NCBI GenBank assembly: GCA_025357995.1
Contig: JANYLF010000256.1
Coordinates: 1 to 7,808, forward strand
DNA length: 7,808 nucleotides
DNA from: Acidimicrobiia bacterium
Lineage (GTDB): Bacteria; Actinomycetota; Acidimicrobiia; IMCC26256; JAENVU01
Direction of reading: 5' to 3'
In this document: piece by piece, positions 1-5,702 of the stretch
Layout: every line of letters begins with the position of its first letter
How positions within the stretch are numbered: position 1 is the stretch's first letter
The notes under the pieces: generated by a model
Database searches by the model: none
The model's input: the letters and a program-made list of their open reading frames with translations, nothing else
What the model was told of the DNA's origin: nothing
Translations under genes and position numbers: made by a program

Positions 1-205
1 CACCGACACCGAAGCTGATCTTGCGGACCTTGAAGGTCTCGCGCACGCCGTCGCCCTTGCGGCCGATCACGACGCCCTGGAAGACCTGGACCCGCTGGCG
101 ATTCCCTTCGACCACTCGGACGTGCACCTTCACGGTGTCGCCCGGGGCGAAGTCGGGAATGTCGTCGCGCAATGCGGCGCGATCGACCAAGTCAGTGGAT
201 TTCAT
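1..205 (-). CDS. rplS: 50S ribosomal protein L19 (N-terminal part, cut by window edge)
   Basis: L19 is a large-subunit protein at the 30S/50S interface. The visible 68 codons begin MKSTDLVDRAALRDDIPDF and continue with the L19 signatures FAPGDTVKVHVRVVEGNR (about residues 19-36) and VQVFQGVVIGRKGDG (about 40-54), then RETFKVRKISFGVG. Full-length L19 is about 115 residues, so roughly the last 40% lies outside the window. The ATG at 205 is supported by a GAAGGAC ribosome binding site 10 nt upstream and by matching the family N-terminus. It follows trmD by 46 nt, the usual neighbour order in bacteria. Having its own good ribosome binding site fits the high expression needed for a ribosomal protein. 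Identity is secure; only the C-terminus is unseen. Confidence 0.96.
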   Translation of the reverse strand, partial: MKSTDLVDRAALRDDIPDFAPGDTVKVHVRVVEGNRQRVQVFQGVVIGRKGDGVRETFKVRKISFGVG

Positions 206-215
206 GGCGCGCTCA

Positions 216-222
216 GTCCTTC
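216..222 (-). promoter_or_regulatory. Ribosome binding site of rplS
   Basis: On the minus strand this reads GAAGGAC, 10 nt before the rplS ATG. It is the clearest Shine-Dalgarno in the trmD-rplS gap and supports translation of rplS independent of trmD. Confidence 0.6.
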
Positions 223-251
223 GGGCAGATCCGTGGAAACGGAGGGCGATG

Positions 252-989
252 CTAGCCGGGTGGGTCCAGATTCGAGAACTCGTCCAGAAGTGCCTGGTCG
301 GCCGGTTCCAACCCCGATACGCCACCCGGAATCAGATCCGGTCGCCGCTCCAAGGTGCGACGCAAGGCCTCAGCGCGGCGCCACCGTTCGATGAGCCCAT
401 GATCACCCGACCGGAGGACCGGAGGAACCGACCAATCACGAAACTCGGCCGGTCGGGTGTACTGCGGGTACTCCAGGCGACCGGTGGAGAACGACTCCTC
501 CACCGCCGATTGATCGTTGCCCATTACCCCGGGCACCAACCGGGTGACCGCCTCGATCACGACCAGCGCCGCGGCCTCTCCGCCTGCGAGCACCACGTCT
601 CCGACCGAGAGCTCGTCATCGCAGAGGTGATCGGCCACCCGTTGGTCGACGCCTTCGTACCGTCCGCACACCAACGAGAATCCGTCGGTGGCCGCGAGAT
701 CGCGCGCGAGTAACTGATCGAACCGTCGCCCACTCGCGGAGAGAAGGAACACCGGGCGCGGCGGCTGCACTGCTTCCACTGCCGCGAAGAGTGGTTCGGG
801 CATCATCACCATTCCGGGGCCACCACCGAACGGCGCATCGTCGACGGCACGGTGGCGGTCAACGGTGTGATCGCGCGGATCGTGAAGGCGCACGTCGAGT
901 TGACCACGCTCGCGAGCGCGGGCGATCAACGACACGTTCAACGGGGCGTCGAGATACTCCGGAAAGATGGTGAAGACGTCGATCCGCAT
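252..989 (-). CDS. trmD: tRNA (guanine-N1)-methyltransferase TrmD
   Basis: TrmD transfers a methyl group from S-adenosylmethionine to N1 of G37 in tRNAs, which prevents +1 frameshifting. It is a SPOUT-class trefoil-knot homodimer. The 245-residue length is normal. Visible motifs are MRIDVFTIFPEYL at the N-terminus, VDDAPFGGGPGMVM (49-62), the SAM-knot segments LVCGRYEGVDQRV (106-118) and LSVGDVVLAGGE (127-138), then YPQYTRP (174-180) and VPPVLRSGDH (188-197). The conserved Arg (E. coli Arg154) is Arg150. At the position of the catalytic E. coli Asp169 there is Glu165, a conservative change. The ATG at 989 matches the family start, and the 16 codons open upstream overlap rimM and are not used. 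It begins 4 nt after the rimM stop without a strong Shine-Dalgarno, so translational coupling is likely. Confidence 0.97.
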   Translation of the reverse strand: MRIDVFTIFPEYLDAPLNVSLIARARERGQLDVRLHDPRDHTVDRHRAVDDAPFGGGPGMVMMPEPLFAAVEAVQPPRPVFLLSASGRRFDQLLARDLAATDGFSLVCGRYEGVDQRVADHLCDDELSVGDVVLAGGEAAALVVIEAVTRLVPGVMGNDQSAVEESFSTGRLEYPQYTRPAEFRDWSVPPVLRSGDHGLIERWRRAEALRRTLERRPDLIPGGVSGLEPADQALLDEFSNLDPPG

Positions 990-993
990 CCGA

Positions 994-1467
994 TTAGTCC
1001 CAGAGGCCTGCGGGCGGGTCGACCACGACCAGGCCACGGGTATGCGTCAGAACGAAGACGAGCGGGATCAAGCGGTCGCCGTCGAGCACGAGGAGATCGC
1101 TTGCCGGGTTGGCCTCGATAGCGACCACGGTGCCGAGCGTGGTGCCCGACGCGTCCTGCACGGTCGCGCCGATGAGCTCGTGGACCCAGAACTCGTCCTC
1201 GCTGGCGGCCGGCAACGGATCGGCGCGCAGGGTTTCACCGAGGAGTGCCTCGGCGTGGTTGCGATCGTTCACACCTTCGAAGCAGACGAGCCAGCGCTGC
1301 TGATGCGGACGCGAACTCGTGACGACCAACTCGCGATCGCCGATCCACAGACTCGCGCCGGGCGCGAGTCGTTCCACGCGATCCGAGAGGAACGACACCG
1401 CGACCTCGCCGCGGAGTCCATGGGCGCGTCCGATACGCCCAACTTCGAGGCGAGCGGCCTCGGTCAC
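994..1467 (-). CDS. rimM: 16S rRNA processing protein RimM
   Basis: RimM is a 30S maturation factor that binds S19 and helps assemble the 16S rRNA 3' (head) domain. The 157-residue product has the N-terminal RimM beta-barrel with its signature VGRIGRAHGLRGEV (9-22). A PRC-barrel domain follows, marked by EDEFWVHELIGATV (90-103) and a family-like end, VVVDPPAGLWD. Length is slightly short of the usual 165-180 but no domain is missing. The start is a GTG at 1467, 7 nt after the khpA stop. No convincing Shine-Dalgarno precedes it, so it probably depends on ribosomes finishing khpA. Its place between khpA and trmD is the classic order, and rimM-trmD adjacency is conserved across bacteria. Confidence 0.96.
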   Translation of the reverse strand: MTEAARLEVGRIGRAHGLRGEVAVSFLSDRVERLAPGASLWIGDRELVVTSSRPHQQRWLVCFEGVNDRNHAEALLGETLRADPLPAASEDEFWVHELIGATVQDASGTTLGTVVAIEANPASDLLVLDGDRLIPLVFVLTHTRGLVVVDPPAGLWD

Positions 1468-1474
1468 GGGATTG

Positions 1475-1804
1475 CTATTCGACGATGTCGACCGACGCGC
1501 GAATGCCCTCGGCCGCCCCGGCCGCGCGAGTCACCTGGCGCAGCGCCTGCACGACGCGGCCGCGCTTACCGATGAGCCGTCCCATGTCGCCCTTGTCGGC
1601 GTGAACGAGGATCGTCACTTCACCGCGGCGTTCGATGAGATCGATGTCGATCGCATCGGGCTCGTCGGCGATGGAACGCGTGACGTGTTCGACGACAGCC
1701 TTGGCGCGACCACCGATGATCCGGTTGCCTTCGCCACCGACCTCGTCTTCGTAGTCGTCGCGCTCGTTCCCGATGTTGTCATCGTGATCGTGGTCGTCGC
1801 TCAC
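1475..1804 (-). CDS. khpA: KH-domain RNA-binding protein, KhpA-like, with acidic N-terminal extension
   Basis: KhpA is a small single-KH protein that binds RNA; in Gram-positive bacteria it partners with KhpB/Jag and affects cell division and mRNA stability. The KH core spans about residues 33-109. It has the GxxG loop as IGKRG (78-82) followed by the helix RVVQALR, and a pre-core AVVEHVTRSIADEPDAIDI resembling the mycobacterial homologue. Typical KhpA is about 75-80 residues; this one is 109 because of an N-terminal stretch rich in Asp, Glu and His (12 acidic residues in the first 25). The start is the GTG at 1804, which overlaps the rpsP stop as GTGA. No ATG, GTG or TTG lies in frame between it and the core, so the extension appears genuine unless a rarer start is used. 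Position between rpsP and rimM is typical. Confidence 0.93.
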   Translation of the reverse strand: MSDDHDHDDNIGNERDDYEDEVGGEGNRIIGGRAKAVVEHVTRSIADEPDAIDIDLIERRGEVTILVHADKGDMGRLIGKRGRVVQALRQVTRAAGAAEGIRASVDIVE

Positions 1805-2328
1805 GGTGCCTCGGTCTCGTCAGTCGAGGCGGCCTCGGCCTCTGGCTCGGCGGGGACTTCCGCCTCGGCAGCTTTGGCTTCAGCGGCTTCGGCGGCAGCA
1901 GTCGCCGCGGCGGCCTTGGCCTCGGCAGCAGCCGCGTCGGCGCCGGCCTTGGCGTCCGCGGCCGCCTTCACGTCGGCGGCGGCCTTCGCCTTCGCCTCGG
2001 TCTCACGCACGACGGCCTGACCCTTGGCCCGGCGAGCCGCGACCTTCGCCGCCGTCGACGGAGACGTGCGGGAAGACTCGTACTGCTCCCAGATCCCCGC
2101 GTTCACGAGGAGGCGATGAACCTGCTCGCTCGGCTGTGCGCCCTTGCCCAACCAGTCGAGCACCTTGTCCTCTTGAATGTCGAAGCCCGACGGCTCCTGG
2201 CGCGGCTGGTAATGACCGATGATCTCGATATAGCGGCCATCGCGCGGGCTCCGCTCGTCGGCGACGACGACCCGGTAGCTCGGCTGCTTCTTCTTGCCCA
2301 CGCGCATAAGGCGAATCTTGACGGACAC
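1801..2328 (-). CDS. rpsP: 30S ribosomal protein S16 with long Ala/Glu/Lys tail
   Basis: S16 is a primary 30S assembly protein that binds the 5' domain of 16S rRNA. The conserved core (residues 1-83) starts MSVKIRLMRVGKKKQPSYR and includes VVADERSPRDGRYIEIIGHY (21-40) and the LLVNAGIW segment (73-80). Beyond about residue 84 the protein runs on to residue 175 as a low-complexity tail; 34 of the last 65 residues are alanine, with Glu, Lys and Asp making up much of the rest. Extended S16 tails are known in actinobacteria and are probably helical or disordered. Start is a GTG at 2328, preceded at 9 nt by GAGGAAA. The stop overlaps the khpA start by 4 nt. This is the first gene of the coupled rpsP-khpA-rimM-trmD run. 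Confidence 0.97.
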   Translation of the reverse strand: MSVKIRLMRVGKKKQPSYRVVVADERSPRDGRYIEIIGHYQPRQEPSGFDIQEDKVLDWLGKGAQPSEQVHRLLVNAGIWEQYESSRTSPSTAAKVAARRAKGQAVVRETEAKAKAAADVKAAADAKAGADAAAAEAKAAAATAAAEAAEAKAAEAEVPAEPEAEAASTDETEAP

Positions 2329-2337
2329 GTGCAGGGA

Positions 2338-2344
2338 TTTCCTC
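2338..2344 (-). promoter_or_regulatory. Ribosome binding site of rpsP
   Basis: The minus strand reads GAGGAAA, 9 nt before the GTG start of rpsP. It decides in favour of the GTG at 2328, which also gives the conserved MSVKIRLMRVG N-terminus. Confidence 0.6.
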
Positions 2345-2357
2345 TCAGAAGGGACAA

Positions 2358-2372
2358 CGTCGCGGGGCGACG
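2358..2372 (-). terminator. GC-rich hairpin between ffh and rpsP (possible weak terminator)
   Basis: Read on the minus strand, CGTCGC and GCGACG form a perfect 6-bp stem around a 3-nt CCC loop, followed by TTGTCCCTT. There is no true U-tract, so it may be a weak or factor-dependent terminator, an attenuator after ffh, or part of the rpsP leader. It lies 29 nt upstream of the rpsP start codon. Confidence 0.3.
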
Positions 2373-2376
2373 CGAG

Positions 2377-2396
2377 GGAGCCAGGTTAGCGGCTCC
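2377..2396 (-). promoter_or_regulatory. Second inverted repeat downstream of ffh
   Basis: GGAGCC and GGCTCC form a perfect 6-bp inverted repeat with an 8-nt loop. It sits directly upstream (in minus-strand transcription) of the hairpin at 2358-2372. The pair fills about a third of the 100-nt ffh-rpsP gap. There is no U-tract. A role in transcript termination, processing or S16-operon control is possible but not shown. Confidence 0.25.
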
Positions 2397-2428
2397 AGCG
2401 CCGATCATGCCGGTCCGGGCCTTCTGCG

Positions 2429-3787
2429 CTACTGACCGCTTTGGAGCTGGCTCAAATCCATCCCGCCCAGGTTGCGCAGCTTCGGTCGCTTGCCCCCGCC
2501 GGTGAGCTGCTTCATCATCGCCTGCACCTGCTTGAACTGCTTGAGGAGGGCATTGACCTCCGAGGTGGAGGTCCCGCTCCCCTCCGCGATCCGCACTCGA
2601 CGCGAGCCGTTGATGACCGTTGGATCACGCCGTTCGGCGGGCGTCATCGAGCAGATGATCGCCTCGACGCGATCGATCTCACCTTCGTCGAGCTCGGCAC
2701 CCTTGAGCTCCTTGGGCATGCCCGGCAGCATCTTCATGATGTTGCCGATCGGGCCCATCTTGCGGACCTGGCGCATCTGCTCCAGGAAGTCTTCGAGTGT
2801 GAACTGACCCTTACTCAGTTGTTCCTGCGCCCTGAGCGCAACGTCCTCGTCGAACGTCGCCTCGGCCTTCTCGATGAGCGTGAGCACGTCGCCCATGCCG
2901 AGAATCCGACTCGCCATGCGATCGGGATGGAACGGCTCGAAGTCTTCGAGCTTCTCGCCCGTTCCGACAAAGAGAATCGGCTTGCCGACGACTTCCTTCA
3001 CCGATAGCGCCGCGCCGCCGCGCGCGTCGCCGTCGATCTTGGTGAGCACCACGCCGTCGAGCCCGACCGCGTCGTCGAACGCGGTCGCCACGTTCACCGC
3101 TTCCTGACCGGTCATCGCATCGACGACGAGCAGCGTGTTCGTCGGGTTCACCGCGTCGCGCACTTGGCGCAGCTCGAGCATCAGCTCAGTGTCGATCTGG
3201 AGTCGACCGGCGGTGTCGACGATCACCACGTTGCGACCAAGCCGCGCGGCTTCGTCGAGCGCGGTGCGCGCCACTTCGACGGCGTCTTGGGGTCCGTCGT
3301 CGGGCGCGGACCACACCGGCACGTCGACGCGCCGGCCGAGAACCCGAAGTTGCTCGACCGCGGCCGGCCGTTGCAGGTCGGCCGCGACGAGCAGTACGCC
3401 GAGCCCTTGACTCTTGAGCTGGCGCGCGAGCTTGGCGGCCGCGGTGGTCTTGCCGGCGCCTTGCAGCCCGCACATCATCACCACGGTCGGCGGCTTGGAG
3501 CTCATCGTGAGCTTGCCCGAGGTTCCCCCCAGCGGGGTGATGAGCTCCTCGTGCACGATCTTGATGACCTGTTGCGCGGGGCTGAGGCTCTTCTGTACCT
3601 CCGCGCCGTTGGCGCGTTCCTTGAGCCGCGCGATCATCGCCTTCACGACCTTGACGTTGACGTCGGCTTCGAGCAGTGCGAGACGAATCTCCCGTGCGAC
3701 CGCGTCGATGTCGGCCTCGGTCAGCTTCCCGCGGCTCCGCAGGCGCGAGAAGATGCCGTCGAAGCGGTCGGTGAGGGCGTCAAACAT
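2429..3787 (-). CDS. ffh: Signal recognition particle GTPase Ffh (SRP54)
   Basis: Ffh binds 4.5S RNA and signal sequences of nascent membrane proteins, and docks with FtsY to deliver ribosomes to SecYEG. The 452-residue protein is complete. The N domain is at about 1-85. The G domain carries the P-loop GLQGAGKTT (107-115), DLQRPAA (137-143), DTAGRL (191-196), TKID (249-252) and VGTGEKLEDFEPF (274-286). The methionine-rich M domain (about 310-430) has the RNA-binding signature INGSRRVRIAEGSG (392-405) and ends in a GGGKRPKLRNLGGM linker. The ATG at 3787 matches the family N-terminus MFDALTDRF. The frame stays open for another 183 codons upstream, but that stretch lies over the divergent hydrolase gene and has no SRP similarity. 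A TATACT box ends only 9 nt before the ATG and no Shine-Dalgarno is seen, so the mRNA may be nearly leaderless. Confidence 0.98.
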   Translation of the reverse strand: MFDALTDRFDGIFSRLRSRGKLTEADIDAVAREIRLALLEADVNVKVVKAMIARLKERANGAEVQKSLSPAQQVIKIVHEELITPLGGTSGKLTMSSKPPTVVMMCGLQGAGKTTAAAKLARQLKSQGLGVLLVAADLQRPAAVEQLRVLGRRVDVPVWSAPDDGPQDAVEVARTALDEAARLGRNVVIVDTAGRLQIDTELMLELRQVRDAVNPTNTLLVVDAMTGQEAVNVATAFDDAVGLDGVVLTKIDGDARGGAALSVKEVVGKPILFVGTGEKLEDFEPFHPDRMASRILGMGDVLTLIEKAEATFDEDVALRAQEQLSKGQFTLEDFLEQMRQVRKMGPIGNIMKMLPGMPKELKGAELDEGEIDRVEAIICSMTPAERRDPTVINGSRRVRIAEGSGTSTSEVNALLKQFKQVQAMMKQLTGGGKRPKLRNLGGMDLSQLQSGQ

Positions 3788-3796
3788 CGCTCGGCG

Positions 3797-3804
3797 AGTA
3801 TACG
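3797..3804. promoter_or_regulatory. Symmetric -10 element, candidate bidirectional promoter for ffh and the hydrolase
   Basis: The palindrome GTATAC at 3798-3803 gives TATACT on the minus strand (5 of 6 matches to TATAAT) pointing at ffh, and TATACG on the plus strand pointing at the hydrolase. On the minus side the predicted transcription start falls about 2-3 nt before the ffh ATG. On the plus side it falls near 3811, leaving a leader of about 80 nt. I find no good -35 box on either side, so the call rests on the -10 and its position between divergent genes. Confidence 0.4.
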
Positions 3805-3823
3805 GATGGGTCTCCGCGACCTC

Positions 3824-3863
3824 GGGACGGACCCTGTCTCCGATGCGCGAGAATCTCCGTCCC
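3824..3863 (+). promoter_or_regulatory. Inverted repeat in the hydrolase leader (possible operator or RNA stem-loop)
   Basis: GGGACGGA (3824-3831) and TCCGTCCC (3856-3863) form a perfect 8-bp inverted repeat. A nested TCTC/GAGA pair (3837-3840 with 3849-3852) encloses an 8-nt loop, so the RNA could form a two-part stem. It lies between the candidate -10 and the ribosome binding site at 3881. That position fits a repressor site or a structured 5' leader. No known riboswitch is recognised. Confidence 0.35.
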
Positions 3864-3880
3864 ACCTCGCCATCGCCGAC

Positions 3881-3885
3881 GGAGG
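3881..3885 (+). promoter_or_regulatory. Ribosome binding site of the alpha/beta-hydrolase gene
   Basis: GGAGG sits 4 nt before the ATG at 3890. It selects this start over the many in-frame upstream codons that run antisense through ffh, and it places a signal-peptide-like sequence at the N-terminus. Confidence 0.65.
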
Positions 3886-3889
3886 CTCG

Positions 3890-4789
3890 ATGTCGATCGG
3901 CCGTCACACCCCGAAGCGGCGCGTGCTCATCGCGACGCTGGCCCTCATCGCGTCGAGCTGCACGCTCATTGCCCCGCCGAACGGGCCCGCTCCGTTGCGC
4001 TATCGCGACAAGGTCTTCACGACTGTCGACACGACCGCCGATCTCACCTACGGCTCCGCTCCTGACATCAACAATGTTGCGGAAGTCTTGAAGCTCGACC
4101 TGTACGAGCCCCACGGCGATACCGCGACGGCGCGCCCGGCCATCGTGTTGGTGCACGGCGGCGCGTTCTTCTTCGGCGACAAGCAGATGGCCGACGTGGT
4201 CGACCTCGCCAACGAGTACGCGAAACGCGGCATCGTCGCGGTGTCGATCGACTATCGACTGCTCGCGCCGAGCGGATGTGTGGGGCCCGATGATCCGTCG
4301 CCCACGTGTGTCGCAGCCGCGTTCGGCGCGCAACACGACGCGCAGGCCGCGGTCAGATGGTTACGAACGAACGCGACGACGTATCGCATCGACGTCGGCC
4401 GCATCGCGATGCAAGGTTCGTCGGCTGGCGCGATGACGGCCTTGCTCGCCGCTTACCGCAGCGACGATCCCGGCACGAGTGGCAACCCGGGACCGAGCTC
4501 CGCGATTGGCGGCGCGATCTCACTCTCCGGCGGCGTCCCGGGGATCGCCGCGTTCATGAACGTAGGTGACGCACCCGCGCTGCTCTTCCACGGTACGGCG
4601 GACGACATCATTCCGTTCGATTGGACCGTCGCGACCTATCGGGCCGCGATCGCGGCGGGGTTGTACGCGAACCTCGAGACGCTGTCCAACGCGGGTCACG
4701 TTCCGTACGCGGCGTACCGCGATCTGATCGTGAGCCAGAGCGCGAACTTCCTCTACCAGCAGCTCGACCTGAATCACGCCGAGCAGTAA
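3890..4789 (+). CDS. Alpha/beta-hydrolase, putative exported lipoprotein esterase/lipase
   Basis: This 299-residue protein has the layout of the carboxylesterase/BD-FAE-like branch of alpha/beta-hydrolases, which cleave carboxylic esters; the substrate cannot be told. The N-terminus (HTPKRRVLIATLALIASSC) has basic residues, a hydrophobic core and a Cys at 24 in an imperfect lipobox (ASSC), suggesting export and possibly lipid anchoring. Catalytic parts are all visible: oxyanion-hole LVHGGAFFFGD (87-97), nucleophile Ser178 in GSSAG (176-180), acid Asp238 in HGTADD (234-239) and His270 in NAGHVPY. Cys130 and Cys140 could form a disulfide in an exported protein. The ATG at 3890 is chosen from GGAGG just upstream and the signal peptide; the frame is open further 5' only as an antisense shadow of ffh. 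It is divergent from ffh and convergent with the kinase-like gene, so it is probably a single-gene unit. Confidence 0.88.
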   Translation: MSIGRHTPKRRVLIATLALIASSCTLIAPPNGPAPLRYRDKVFTTVDTTADLTYGSAPDINNVAEVLKLDLYEPHGDTATARPAIVLVHGGAFFFGDKQMADVVDLANEYAKRGIVAVSIDYRLLAPSGCVGPDDPSPTCVAAAFGAQHDAQAAVRWLRTNATTYRIDVGRIAMQGSSAGAMTALLAAYRSDDPGTSGNPGPSSAIGGAISLSGGVPGIAAFMNVGDAPALLFHGTADDIIPFDWTVATYRAAIAAGLYANLETLSNAGHVPYAAYRDLIVSQSANFLYQQLDLNHAEQ

Positions 4790-4817
4790 CGCGGCACGTC
4801 CGGCGGTCAGCGGAAGT
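4790..4817. other. Short convergent intergenic gap
   Basis: Only 28 bp separate the hydrolase stop from the convergent phosphotransferase stop. I see no stem-loop with a T-tract, so termination here must be factor-dependent or run into the opposing gene. Confidence 0.5.
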
Positions 4818-5687
4818 CTACGGACCATCTCCTCGGCGCATCACGGCGTCGAGCGTCGGCCAGAGTGGACCCTCGCGGATGGCGCTGAGAAGTCCTCGCG
4901 CGGCTCGTTGCCCGTTCGGGAATTGGTCGCGTGAATCGAAGCGCCACGCGGTGACCATCACAAGAACGAGCCCACGGCACTCGGCGAGCAGCTCTCGATC
5001 AGCGTCCGGATAGCGGTCGCTGATCTCTTCGGGCACATGGGCGAGGTCGAATTCGACAGGCCCACGGCAACACGTCTCGAGGTCGATGAACCGCAGCCCG
5101 TTCTTCGTGCTGAGCACGTTGCCCGGGTGCGGTTCGCCATGCAGCAGCTGTTCGGCGGCGGCGCGGTCGCTGATCGATCGTCTCAGGCTTCGAAGCGTGA
5201 TGTTGAGCAGCTCTCGGTCCGCGTCGGCGAGCGCCGGAGTGCTGTCGCGGCTCGCAACGAGTTGTTCCGCCTCCGCGACACGATCCGTGAAGTGCGGCGT
5301 CGTGACATCGAGCGTCCGCATGCCGGCGTGCAGCCGCTGAAGCGCATCCGCGTAGTCGGCCGGGGACGGCTCCAAAGGTGTCACCGGTTCGTAGTAGCTC
5401 CACAGCGTGACCACGAAGCCATCACGCTCGTAGACGCGCGGCTCCACTCGAGGCTCGAGCGCCGCGACCGGGCTCTCGGTTTCGGTCAGCCGCAGAGCAA
5501 GCTCGACCTCGAACTGATGGACCTCCTGCCCCTCATAGGCGACTCGGGCAAAGACGTCGCACGGCAGCAGCCGCAGCGCGAGCTTGTTCGAGTTGTGAAG
5601 CACGGTCGCGTCCTCGGCGGTCAGGTCGAGCGCGGAGGCGGTACCCATGGCCGCGGCCACCGCGCGTGAAACCTCTGATGACTCCAT
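4818..5687 (-). CDS. APH/choline-kinase-fold phosphotransferase family protein, HGE variant
   Basis: The 289-residue product has the C-lobe hallmarks of the aminoglycoside phosphotransferase (APH) superfamily, which phosphorylates small molecules with ATP. The catalytic loop is LLHGEPHPGNVL (181-192) and the metal-binding segment is RFIDLETCCRGPVEFDLAHV (199-218) with Asp202. His183, Asn190 and Asp202 are in place, but the usual catalytic Asp of HGD is Glu185. The N-lobe (about 30-105) is reduced, with NKLALRLLPCDVFARVAYEG and an invariant-Glu-like QFEVELALRL stretch. Start is the ATG at 5687 with AAGG a few bases upstream. The substrate is unknown and there is no reason to call it a resistance gene. 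From memory, HGE is found in a subfamily of uncharacterised actinobacterial relatives, so it may be active or may have changed function. It is followed by the convergent hydrolase and shares no operon with the VOC gene, which ends 178 bp upstream. Confidence 0.82.
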   Translation of the reverse strand: MESSEVSRAVAAAMGTASALDLTAEDATVLHNSNKLALRLLPCDVFARVAYEGQEVHQFEVELALRLTETESPVAALEPRVEPRVYERDGFVVTLWSYYEPVTPLEPSPADYADALQRLHAGMRTLDVTTPHFTDRVAEAEQLVASRDSTPALADADRELLNITLRSLRRSISDRAAAEQLLHGEPHPGNVLSTKNGLRFIDLETCCRGPVEFDLAHVPEEISDRYPDADRELLAECRGLVLVMVTAWRFDSRDQFPNGQRAARGLLSAIREGPLWPTLDAVMRRGDGP

Positions 5688-5702
5688 CTTCGCCTTACCG
5701 TC

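Noticed and set aside
230..243. A 5-bp hairpin (TCCGT/ACGGA) between trmD and rplS.
   Set aside because: It is short, lacks a T-tract and lies just upstream of the rplS ribosome binding site; no support for a terminator.
1319..2020. A 233-codon plus-strand frame with a long Ala/Ser-rich end.
   Set aside because: It is antisense to rimM, khpA and rpsP. Its Ala/Ser richness is a mirror of the S16 tail codons.
3164..3889. A much longer hydrolase frame starting inside ffh.
   Set aside because: The upstream part is a shadow of the conserved ffh gene. The ATG at 3890 has GGAGG and a signal peptide behind it.
3788..4336. A 183-codon N-terminal extension of ffh in the same open frame.
   Set aside because: It lies antisense to the hydrolase gene, which has a catalytic triad and a ribosome binding site. 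It is Arg-rich without SRP motifs, and the normal Ffh N-terminus starts at 3787.
4818..5687. Calling the APH-fold gene an antibiotic resistance determinant.
   Set aside because: Only the general fold motifs are present, the catalytic Asp is changed, and nothing nearby suggests a resistance or biosynthetic cluster.
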